Shown one piece after another: positions 38,794-47,800 of a stretch of DNA of 64,000 nucleotides. A model generated the notes under the pieces. The model had not been told where the DNA came from. It did not search any database and saw only the letters and a list, made by a program, of their open reading frames with translations. Numbering within the stretch: position 1 is the first letter of the stretch; the number at the start of each line of letters is the position of its first letter. The stretch is from Enhygromyxa salina (GTDB lineage: Bacteria; Myxococcota_A; Polyangia; Nannocystales; Nannocystaceae), in contig NZ_PVNL01000031.1 in NCBI RefSeq assembly GCF_002994635.1, forward strand, positions 25,980 through 89,979. Reading direction: 5' to 3'. The translations under genes were made by a program, and so were the position numbers.

Positions 38794-39909
38794 TCAGGCG
38801 AGCGGCAGCACGGCCTTGTCGGCCGGCTGCAGATCCGAGACCAACAGCTCACCGGTGCCGGGCTTTTGCTCGATCCGGATCGGGTGCGGGAAGGTTGGCG
38901 ACGACACGCACTTGACCGCCCGAATGATGTCGATGCGCTCGCGGTACTTGCCGCCCCACTCCGACGCGATCTCCTTCGAGCTCAGGCCCATCTCTTCGAT
39001 CAGGAACACGGCGTCGGCGGTGTGCTGCATGGCCTCGCCGCCGACCGGCGCCCCGGTGTCCTTGATCTGGCCGACGCACAGGCAGGTCACGCCCTGCTCA
39101 TGGTTGTAGGTCTTGAGCGTGCTCAGGTGATCGGCGGTCTTGTTCTTGCTGGGATCGAGCATGTTGAGCGAGTCGATCACCACGAACCCGATCCCGGCCT
39201 TCTCGACCAGGTAGCGGTACTTGGCGATGAAGTCGTCCCAGGTCTGGCCGCGGTGGTACTGCGACTCGATCACCCACATGTTCTCGAGCACCTGCTTGCG
39301 GAAGTCGGCCTCGCTCAGGCCGGTCGCCGCCATGCCGATCTTGGTCATGCGCGAGCCGAGGTCATCGCGGCCCGAGCCCGCCTTGTCGTGAAAGCCCTCT
39401 TCGGCGACCACGAACGCGACCTTGATCCCGGACTGGGCCACGCGGGCCAGGGTCCCGAGGGTCGTGCGGGTCTTGCCCTTCCCGGGCGGGCCGACCAGCG
39501 CCATCGTGCAGCCCTTGGGCAGGCCGCCGAGCGAGTGCTTGCCGTCTTCGGTCAGGCACAGGTGATCGAGCACGGTCCCGGTGGGCAGCGGCTCTTGCTT
39601 GCGGATCAGATCGTCGAAGGTGGCCGGGCGGATGATGTCGGCGTCGAGCCCGGAGTCTTCGTCCTTGCTGAGCTCACCCTGGAAGGGGGCGGCCGAGGCG
39701 TCGTACTGGGGGGCCATGCCCATCCCGCCGGCCATCTGCCCCATCATCTGCATCATCTGCATCATCATGGGGTTCATGCCGCCCATCATCGGGTTCATGC
39801 CGGGGGCGCCTTGGCCGGGCATCATCCCGGGCATACCGGGCATACCGGGCATGCCGGGCATCTGTCCGGGCATTTGGGGCTGTTGCTGGTTCTGGTCGTC
39901 GTTGGCCAT
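38794..39909 (-). CDS. RecA/KaiC-like ATPase with Met-Pro-Gly-rich N-terminal head
   Basis: 371 residues from ATG 39909. The first ~65 residues are a low-complexity Gln/Met/Pro/Gly head with repeated MPG units. The ATPase core starts near 100 and has Walker A GPPGKGKT (~141-148), a Glu-containing VAEEGFH segment (~170), Walker B GIGFVVIDSLNML (~240) and a Gln sensor in CVGQIKDTG (~275). This is the RadA/DnaB/KaiC-type fold without the zinc finger or Lon-type domain of RadA. It may act in DNA repair or as a stand-alone motor. It diverges from a PolX-type polymerase gene (94 bp between starts). Confidence 0.75.
   Translation of the reverse strand: MANDDQNQQQPQMPGQMPGMPGMPGMPGMMPGQGAPGMNPMMGGMNPMMMQMMQMMGQMAGGMGMAPQYDASAAPFQGELSKDEDSGLDADIIRPATFDDLIRKQEPLPTGTVLDHLCLTEDGKHSLGGLPKGCTMALVGPPGKGKTRTTLGTLARVAQSGIKVAFVVAEEGFHDKAGSGRDDLGSRMTKIGMAATGLSEADFRKQVLENMWVIESQYHRGQTWDDFIAKYRYLVEKAGIGFVVIDSLNMLDPSKNKTADHLSTLKTYNHEQGVTCLCVGQIKDTGAPVGGEAMQHTADAVFLIEEMGLSSKEIASEWGGKYRERIDIIRAVKCVSSPTFPHPIRIEQKPGTGELLVSDLQPADKAVLPLA
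39827..39862 (-). repeat. Four tandem 9-bp units encoding Met-Pro-Gly
   Basis: Plus-strand units CCGGGCATA, CCGGGCATA, CCGGGCATG and CCGGGCATC lie in frame within the N-terminal head of the ATPase gene. The third base varies only in the wobble or adjacent position, so the peptide repeat is partly kept. Confidence 0.85.
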
Positions 39910-40003
39910 GTCGGTTGCTCGGTCGCTCGATTACTCGGTGGGCTCGGCTAGACTGGCGCCGGGCCGGGGGGCAGGAACATAACACCTCGGCCGCGCTGTC
40001 CGC

Positions 40004-42151
40004 ATGGCCCGCCTCGAAAACTCGGAGATCGCCGCGCTTTTTGGCGAGATGGCCGACCTCCTGCAGATCGACGGCGGCGATCGTCACCGGATCGCCGCGT
40101 TTCGTCGGGCGGCGCGGATCATCGAGGGCCTGCCGCGCCCGGCGGAAGAGCTGCTCAGTCGCGGCGAGCTCGACAGCGTCCGCGGGATCGGCTCGGGCAC
40201 GGTCCACCGGGTCAAGCAAATGTTGCGGCGACACAGCTGCGACGATCTCGATCAGCTGCGCCGCAAGGTCGGGCCCGGGCTGCGCGAGATGCTGAAGATC
40301 AAGGGCATCGGCCCGACCACGGTGCGCAACATCCATAACCGCCTGGGGATCGAGACCATCGATCAGCTCGAGTACGCGGCCCAAGCTGGCGCGATCGAAG
40401 CGATGCCGCGGATGGGCACCGCGATGGTCCACAAGATCCTCGCGGGGGTCGAAGCCTACCGAAAGCGGCGCGGCAAGGTCCCGCTGATCGAGGCCCAGCG
40501 GGTCGGCCGGCGGATCATCGCCTCGCTCGCGTCGCTGCCCGAGGTCGCGCGGATCGAGCTGGCCGGGAGCGTGCGCCGGGGCAAGGCCGCGATCGGTGAT
40601 CTGGACGTGCTGGTCGCGTCGAGTGATCCGGGCCCGGTGTCGTCGCGGTTCCAGAGCCTGCCCGACGTCGAAGAGGTGCTGCTGCGCGGGGACACGCGCT
40701 GCTCGGTGCGGCTGCGCAACCAGCAACAGGCCGATCTGCGCGTGCTCCCGCCCCAGAGCTTCGGCGCGGGGCTGCACTACTTCACCGGCTCGAAGCTGCA
40801 CAACATCGAGCTGCGGCTGCGGGCCGGTCGGATGGGGCTCAAGGTCAGCGACAAGGGGGTGTTCACGCGCGACGAGCAGCTCATCGATCCGTGTCCAGAA
40901 GAGGCCGACGTGTTTCGCCATCTCGCCCTGCCGTGGATCCCCCCGGAGCTGCGCGAGAACCAGGGCGAGGTCGAGGCGGCCGATCGCAAGCGGCTGCCCA
41001 AGTTGATCGAAGCCGGCGACCTGCTCGGGGATCTGCACATGCACACCACCGACAGCGACGGCGCCGGGACCCTGCGCGAGATGAGCGAGCGCGCCCGCGA
41101 GCTGGGCCATCGCTACATTGCGATCACGGATCACTCGAAGGCCCTGCGGATCGCCAACGGCCTCGACGAGCCGCGCCTCGCCGCGCAGCTGCAGCGGATC
41201 CGCCGGCTCGACGCCCAGTTCGATGACCTGCAGCTGCGATCCGGGATCGAGGTCGACATCCTCGCCAACGGGGATCTCGATCTCGATCCGGCCCTGCTCG
41301 CGCAGCTCGACTGGGTCGTCGCCAGCGTGCATCGGTGGACGGAGCAAGACGAGGCGACCATGACCAAGCGGGTGATCCGGGCGATCCACAGCGGGGTCGT
41401 CGACTGCATCGGGCACCCCACCGGTCGTCGGCCGGGCAAGCGCGACGCGTACCCGCTCGACCTCGAGGCGGTGCTGGCTGCGGCCCGTGATCACGACGTC
41501 GCGCTCGAGTGCAACGGCGGGCCCAACCGCATGGACCTCGGCGACGTCGACTGTCGGCGCTGCCGCGAGCGCGGCGTGGCGGTGGCGCTCAACACCGACG
41601 CCCACGCGCCGCGCCACCTCGGCCGGCCAGAGTTCGCGCTCGCGATGGCGCGGCGGGGCTGGCTCGAGCGTGAGCACGTGCTCAACGCCCAGCCGTGGGA
41701 GGTGATCGCCGCCCGTCGGGCCCGGCGTCTGCGGGATCACGGGGATCCTCAGTGGCGAGCCGTGCCGATCCTCGTCCAGGTCCCCGCGGGGCCCGACACC
41801 GACACCGACGCCGCTGTCGAGCTCGACCAGGATCGGGGTGGGGGACCAACGGGCAGCGAAGATCACGCGTGGATCGATCTCGAGCCGCTCGAGTTCCCGC
41901 CCGCGGTCGCCCAGGCGCCGGTCGAGGAAGGCTCGGCGGCCGCGGTCGCCGAGCCAGTCGAGGACCGCGACGCGCTCCGAGCCGCGCTCACGCAAGCTCC
42001 GCTGGGTGCTGAGCTGCGCGAGCGCCTGAGCGCGTGGCTGATGTCCGCGGCCGCGGATCCCACGCTCGAGCGAGCGCTGACCGAGCTGGGTGAGGAACGG
42101 GGCGAGAACCCACTACAGGTAGGGTTCGATCTGCTGAGCAAGCCGTTATGA
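40004..42151 (+). CDS. polX: DNA polymerase/3'-5' exonuclease PolX with PHP domain and C-terminal extension
   Basis: 715 residues from ATG 40004. N-terminal helix-hairpin-helix repeats (GIGSGTVHRVK, KIKGIGPTTVRNI) lead to the pol-beta-type palm with GSVRR and GDLDVLV (Asp pair ~197-199) and a third Asp in QADLRV. A PHP domain follows (DLHMHT ~344, ITDHS, HRWTE, TDAH), which provides 3'-5' exonuclease or AP-endonuclease activity in other PolX enzymes. Catalytic residues look intact, so it is probably active in base excision repair gap filling. The extra ~140 residues after ~575 are not usual for PolX (about 570 residues) and have no recognised motif. Confidence 0.92.
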   Translation: MARLENSEIAALFGEMADLLQIDGGDRHRIAAFRRAARIIEGLPRPAEELLSRGELDSVRGIGSGTVHRVKQMLRRHSCDDLDQLRRKVGPGLREMLKIKGIGPTTVRNIHNRLGIETIDQLEYAAQAGAIEAMPRMGTAMVHKILAGVEAYRKRRGKVPLIEAQRVGRRIIASLASLPEVARIELAGSVRRGKAAIGDLDVLVASSDPGPVSSRFQSLPDVEEVLLRGDTRCSVRLRNQQQADLRVLPPQSFGAGLHYFTGSKLHNIELRLRAGRMGLKVSDKGVFTRDEQLIDPCPEEADVFRHLALPWIPPELRENQGEVEAADRKRLPKLIEAGDLLGDLHMHTTDSDGAGTLREMSERARELGHRYIAITDHSKALRIANGLDEPRLAAQLQRIRRLDAQFDDLQLRSGIEVDILANGDLDLDPALLAQLDWVVASVHRWTEQDEATMTKRVIRAIHSGVVDCIGHPTGRRPGKRDAYPLDLEAVLAAARDHDVALECNGGPNRMDLGDVDCRRCRERGVAVALNTDAHAPRHLGRPEFALAMARRGWLEREHVLNAQPWEVIAARRARRLRDHGDPQWRAVPILVQVPAGPDTDTDAAVELDQDRGGGPTGSEDHAWIDLEPLEFPPAVAQAPVEEGSAAAVAEPVEDRDALRAALTQAPLGAELRERLSAWLMSAAADPTLERALTELGEERGENPLQVGFDLLSKPL

Positions 42152-42158
42152 TGCAGCC

Positions 42159-43751
42159 ATGCGTCTTCATCCGGAATCTGGCCTCGCTCTGTTCTTGATC
42201 GTGGCCGGGTGCTCCGACGACGAGGCGCTCGACGACGAGGGGATGGAGACCGGGGAGACCGAAGGCTACGGCCCGGCTCGTGGGGAGCTCGAGATCACGG
42301 AGATCGAGGTCTCGCAGTCGGTCGTCCAGCCGATCTACCAAGCTGGCGCCGTCGTCGATCCAACCACCTACGGCGTGCCGCTGGTGCCCAATCGTCACAT
42401 GTGGGTCCGGGCGCTGTGGGATCCACCATTGGAGTGGACGCCTCGCCCGTTGATCGCTCGCCTGCACCTCGAGTACCCCGACGGCACACAAGTGCTTCAC
42501 CCCGACCGCGAGACCGCGAAGGGCAGCCCGCCCGTCGTCGTCGGCAAGTCCACCCACGACGATCTGCTCTCGGGCTTCTACTGGCGCCTGGCCCCCGAGG
42601 ACGTGGTCCCTGGCATGCGCTACAGCGTGACCGTGGTCGAGCCCGAGCCCGCGTTCGACATCCCCAAGACCACGGGCAAGACCAGGTGGCCGCGCGACAA
42701 CAATACGGCGATGCCGGTCCAGGCTGATCCGGCCGGGTTGAACCTCTACCTGGTCGGCGTCCACTACGACATCCCGGGCTGCTCGACCGACACCAGCGTG
42801 CTACCCGAGGCCGAGGTCGAGGCGATTCGCTCGGGCTTCGAGGTCTGGACTGGGATCGAGACCAACAGCGTCACGATCGACACCTCGCTCAGCGTCGACA
42901 TTGGCGCGCCGACCGACGTGCTCTCGCTGCTCTCGGTCGTTGGGCCGATCCGTGCGGAGTATGGCGACATCCCCGACGCGTTCTTCTTGATCCTGCTCGA
43001 CGACTGCAGCGCCGTCCCCGACGGCATCCTGGGCGTCGCGCCCGTCAACAGTGATCCGCCAGTGTTGGGCGAGGCGTCGATGCGCTACGGCGCCGGGCTG
43101 TGGAATCCCAACGACGTCCGCGAGTCGGTCAACACCGCGGTCCATGAGGTCGGCCACGCGCAGGGGGCCCTGCACGCGCCATGTGGCGGGGCGGCGGGGC
43201 CCGATCCGGGCTACCCACACGAGAACGCCACGCTCGGCGCTCGCGGGCTCGATCCGCTCACTGCCCAGTTCTACGCGCCAGAGTCGTTCACCGACTTCAT
43301 GAGCTACTGCCGGCCGTACTGGGTCTCGGACTATCGGTTTACGAAGAGCTACAACGTGCAGCGCATGCTCACCGCGTGGGCGGGCGCTGACATGACCGGG
43401 CCGACTGTAGCGGCGCCGGACGGCTATGCGGGGACCGTGCTCACGGGCGTCGTGCAGGCTGGCGGCGAGAGCCGCTGGTGGATCAACGAGAATTCGACGC
43501 CGCCGCAAGCCAAGCTCGGAGGCGAGCTGCGCGTCGAGCTTCGGACCGCCGCGGGGAGCTTCGAGCTGGCCACCGACACGCGACCGCTGCCCGATGTTCC
43601 CGATGGTCGGCTCGTTCAGGTTCCGCTGGTTGATGGCGTGACGCTGGAGGATATCGAGGTTATTGGGGTCCACGGGGGGCTCGAGCTCGAGGTGAGCGCC
43701 GCGGAGATCGTCGACCGTCGGGAGTTTGCGCTGAATGTTCGCGCCGAGTGA
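42159..43751 (+). CDS. Metzincin-type zinc metalloprotease lipoprotein
   Basis: 530 residues from ATG 42159, 7 bp after polX. The signal peptide ends in a strong lipobox, VAGC (~15-18), followed by an acidic linker. The zinc site HEVGHAQGALH (~328) fits HExxHxxGxxH, and a Met-turn-like TDFMSYC lies ~50 residues later, so this is a metzincin. The APC motif after the third His resembles secreted proteases of the M66/StcE or related groups. The protein should sit on the outer surface or in the periplasm. A beta-rich C-terminal domain of ~130 residues could bind substrate. Confidence 0.85.
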   Translation: MRLHPESGLALFLIVAGCSDDEALDDEGMETGETEGYGPARGELEITEIEVSQSVVQPIYQAGAVVDPTTYGVPLVPNRHMWVRALWDPPLEWTPRPLIARLHLEYPDGTQVLHPDRETAKGSPPVVVGKSTHDDLLSGFYWRLAPEDVVPGMRYSVTVVEPEPAFDIPKTTGKTRWPRDNNTAMPVQADPAGLNLYLVGVHYDIPGCSTDTSVLPEAEVEAIRSGFEVWTGIETNSVTIDTSLSVDIGAPTDVLSLLSVVGPIRAEYGDIPDAFFLILLDDCSAVPDGILGVAPVNSDPPVLGEASMRYGAGLWNPNDVRESVNTAVHEVGHAQGALHAPCGGAAGPDPGYPHENATLGARGLDPLTAQFYAPESFTDFMSYCRPYWVSDYRFTKSYNVQRMLTAWAGADMTGPTVAAPDGYAGTVLTGVVQAGGESRWWINENSTPPQAKLGGELRVELRTAAGSFELATDTRPLPDVPDGRLVQVPLVDGVTLEDIEVIGVHGGLELEVSAAEIVDRREFALNVRAE

Positions 43752-43967
43752 CGGGGCGGCGTGAGTGATGGTTCGCGGGCGAGCCTCCTCGCCCGCTTGC
43801 ATCTGCCATTCGTGGATTGGCTCACGCTGGCCGGCTCTCACGGGGTGCGTGCTGGCGACCGCCTATGGGGTGAACCGTCCCGAACTCGTGAGGGGGAGGC
43901 GCCTGTTCCTGCTCATCAACCTTCCTTGGCTGCCCTGACGTGGGGCGTCGCGTCGCTCGAGAGGTGT

Positions 43968-44351
43968 ATGTCTCGGGAGAATTGGAGTGACAATGTAGCG
44001 GGGACGAATATCTGGATCGGACGGCGGCCGACCAAATCTGAGGCCGCCTCATTCGATCACATATTCGACGTCACCGCCGAGTTCCCCGCCAGTCACCCCG
44101 ATCGCGCTCAGTGCATCCCCAACCTCGATGGGATGCCGCTGGCGGACCACGAACCGGTTCGGCTGCCCGACTGCGGACGAACCCTCGTACACTGCGCGCA
44201 GGGTCATGGACGCAGCGCAGCATGGCTGGCGTTTCAACTCGTGCACAACGGTCTAAGCGCTGACCACCGGGCCGCGCTGAGTCTGATCCAGCGCGCGCGG
44301 CCCAAGGCCCAGCCATCTCGAGACCAGCTCGTGCAGCTGGGCCTCGAGTAG
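43968..44351 (+). CDS. Dual-specificity protein phosphatase-like protein
   Basis: 127 residues from ATG 43968, with GAGAGG just upstream. A GTG at 43761 would give a 196-residue form whose added part has no family character. The active-site loop HCAQGHGRS (~74-82) fits HCxxGxxRS, and an upstream Asp-containing VTAEFPA segment plus IWIGRRPT match small dual-specificity phosphatases of the DUSP23/VH1 kind. It would remove phosphate from Ser/Thr/Tyr of proteins or from small molecules. It starts about 220 bp after the metalloprotease gene, and the kinase genes lie elsewhere. Confidence 0.72.
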   Translation: MSRENWSDNVAGTNIWIGRRPTKSEAASFDHIFDVTAEFPASHPDRAQCIPNLDGMPLADHEPVRLPDCGRTLVHCAQGHGRSAAWLAFQLVHNGLSADHRAALSLIQRARPKAQPSRDQLVQLGLE

Positions 44352-44850
44352 CTCGCCGCGCCCGGGCGCGGCGAGCGGCCATGTCCGCGGCTTTGATAGT
44401 GGGATCCGGTTCGACGGCGACGTCTCGGTGTTCGCCACAACTCGACCACTGCTGAGTGTCGAAGCCGACGAATGTGTGGAGGCCTGCTATGCGAAGTGCG
44501 GAGGCTGTGGGGGGGAGGTCTGCGCCGTGCTCAGGTTTCACGCCTGTACACCTCTCGAAGCTGTACGACTTCAAGAAGCTTGAGACCGCGAAGGCTGTGG
44601 AGGTGGCGTTGCGGCCGATCCTGGTGATGCGCGCGCAGGCGCGACGCAAGCCTGGCGTGACCGAAGTTGACGGCGACGCTATCGCCGACGGCGAGGCCGA
44701 AGCTGACGCAGGTGAGCCGATCGTCGGTGACGCCGACGTTGAAGTGACCGAGGATCTGCCTGCCGAGGGCGAGCCGCGGCACTCTCCGCCTGTAGCTGCG
44801 CGGCAACATCAGCGCGTGACAGCAACGCGCTCGTGCTGGCATGTTCCGGC
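44352..44850. other. Region with no convincing gene; short cysteine-rich frame
   Basis: About 500 bp between the phosphatase stop and the RHS start. A plus-strand frame open from 44428 (GTG) to a TGA at 44581-44583 encodes ~51 residues, including six closely spaced cysteines (ECVEACYAKCGGCGG, EVCAV and HAC). It has no ribosome site and may be the end of a decayed gene. Other open frames here overlap the RHS gene and look spurious. Confidence 0.3.
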
Positions 44851-47800
44851 ATGGCCACGCCGAACGCGGACCGCCCTCAGCATCGCGCTGTCGCGCTGTT
44901 GATGCTGCTGAGCGTCGCGGTGTGGCTATCCATCGCTCCCCAGGCTCGCGCGACGCCACTCGCGGGCTCCCTGCTGCAACACACTCTGCTCGCAGGCCCC
45001 AATGCGGGCGCCTCTTCACCCCAGCGCACGGCGTCGTCGCCGGTTGGCACGCTGCCGGTAGGCTTCGTCGTGGACGATCGCGGCGCTGCCCGCTATTCAA
45101 TACCGCTCGAGCTCCCGCCGGCCGCCCGTGGACTCGAGCCTGCGCTGTCGCTCGAGTACGACAGCCAGCTCGGGGACGGGCCACTCGGCGTCGGCTGGGC
45201 ACTCGGCGGCGGCAACTCGGCGATCACCCGCTGCGGCCGCACGCTCGCGGAGGACGGCGAGGTCACGCCCGTGCGCATGACCAGCGACGACGCGCTGTGC
45301 CTCGACGGCCAGCGCTTGATGCTCGTCGACGGCGCGCCGTTTCAGCTCGGCGCGACCTACCGGCCCAAGCGCGATGACTTCTCTCGCGTGCGCGTCGTCG
45401 CCCAGGTCGACGCGGACGGCTCGAACACCTGCCATGGTGGGTATGGGTTCGAGGTGCGACGGCGCGATGGCACGATCGCAACGTACGGGTGCCGCCGCGA
45501 CGCGACCGTGACCACGCACCTCGGCGCCAGAACTTGGTCGCTGGCGCAGCTGCGTGATCGCTTTGGCAACGCCGTCAATTACCACTATCGCTACGAGACC
45601 ACTCCGGTGCTCGGCCCGAATGCGCAGATCATCGGCGAGGCCGACGTCGAGCACTACCTGAGCACGATCGACTACGGCGCACACCTGGGCCTGCACACCA
45701 GCACCCGCCACGTGCGGCTGGACTGGGAGACACGGCCGGATCCCTCGCATGGCTATAGTCTCGGCGCGCCGCAGCGGCAGTCTTCGCGCCTTGCGAGGGT
45801 CACCAGCTTCGCGGCCAATGGGCTGGCGTATCGCTATCAGCTGACCTACGCGAACCCCAGCATCACCGGGCGCAGCTTGCTTCAGGCCGTTCAGCAGTGC
45901 GACGCCAAGCAGGTCTGCAAGCCTGCGACGCGGTTCGAGTGGGAGCCCGGAGAGCACGGGTTCGAGTCCACGCCCGGCGAGGTCAACTTCGCCGAGCGGG
46001 CCTTCTTTCCATTCATGCTGTTCCCCAACAACGAGCAGTATGTGGTCGACCCGTTCGCGGAGCTCATGACCCTGCTCGACGCCAACGGCGACGGGCGCAC
46101 GGACATGTTTTTGTCCGCTGGCGACGGTACGTCCAACCTCCCCGAGCATCGCGGCTGGGAGACCTGGACCTCGCAGCCGGGCGCGTACGGGCAGGACTTC
46201 GAATACTGCGGATCCACGCGCCCCAACTTTCAGCAGTGCGCGGCGGACGGGCACTATCTCGTCTACGAGAGCGAGCGCAGCGGCCCGTTGGCGCTGGGAT
46301 CCCACGCCAGCAACGGCCCGGCGGTGCCGCCGATGTTCGCGACGGACCATGACGGCGACGGCCGCGACGACGTCTATGCGCTCGGTGACAATGTGCCGAT
46401 CCCGGGTCTGCCTCCGGCGGGTCGCAGCTTCTTCATCGCCCGCAGCCTGGCCGAGGGCGGCGTCGATCAATTCGAGTTCGACCCCGGCGCCGGGCTGATC
46501 TGGCTGTTCAGCGGCGCGGATCAGACCGGCGATGGCCTCGGCGATCTCCTGTTTTGTGCCGGCGACGCCGACCTCGAGGAACCCGAGCTCGGCACCGGGC
46601 GTTGGTTGTTCGCGCCCAACGTGCCAGACGTCGGGTTCAACGCCAACGCCGTCTACGACACTGGCCTGGTCTGCTCGAGCTACGACAAGCTCCTGCACCT
46701 CGATCACGACGGCGACGGTCTGGCCTCGCTGCTGGTGATCCCGGCCTGGGACGCCGGCCAACACAAACGGATCCCCTCGAAGGAGTGGTCCGACTACGCG
46801 GCGCTCGAGCTCGATCCCCACGCAGACTGGGCCGGCTCGCTCGCGCCGACCGGGCTCCCGCCAGACCTCGCCCAGCGCTGGCGGGCGAGCCTCGCGGGCC
46901 ACTACAACAACTCCGATATTGAGGATGACTTTCCGCGATCGAACCAGGGCTTTGGCGTCGATCGGGTCCTGGACCTCAACGACGACGGCCTGCAGGACAT
47001 TCTGCGCTATGAGCTGCACGGTGGCGACGGGCCCGATCAGCTCGAGCTGATCTACGACACGATCGTCGTCGATGATCCCCCGTTGCCGGAGTGGGGCGGC
47101 GTTCGGATCTGGCTCAACACTGGCGCCGGGTTTGTCGACGGCGGCTGGTTGATGCAGTCGGAGGTCGAGGGCAATCGATCATTCGCGCGATTCCTGGCCT
47201 CTGGGGTGCTCGATTATGACGGTGACGGGGTGCTCGACTACCTCACGCCGATCGACGATCCAGACGGCAGTGACTGGGCCTGGACTGTGTGGATCAGCAA
47301 CGGCGACGGCAGCTTCGACGAGCTGCCCGTCGCGCTCGACTTGAAGCTCAGCGACATCTACACGAGCCCGCGGGCGAGCACCGCGTTTGATCTGACCGGC
47401 GACGGCCTCCACGACGTCGGCGTGTTCACCTCGCTTCGCTGGTCGCTGCGCGAGCGGGTGGGCGACGTGCCCGACAAGCTCGTGCGGATCGAGAACGGGC
47501 TCGGCGCCTGGATCGACATCAGCTACCGCTCGATCACCGACTACGACGCGCCAAGTCCGATCTACGCGCTGGATCTGGACAGCTGCGCATACCCTCGCCG
47601 CTGCGAGCGAGACCCGCGGATCGTCGTGGACGCCCACCGGCTCGACAGCGGCGGTCAGCTGGTACCGCGCCGCTTCGAGCACCGCTACGGAATGGCCCGC
47701 AGCGATCGTGAGGGCCGGCGCGGCCTTGGCTTCGTCTCGCACGAGACGATTGAGTACGACGAGGATCATCAGCCGATCTACCGACGCCGCGTCGGCTATA

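Noticed and set aside
44456..44902. Open frame of 148 codons before the RHS gene
   Set aside because: It overlaps the RHS signal peptide, has no recognisable motif and no ribosome site.
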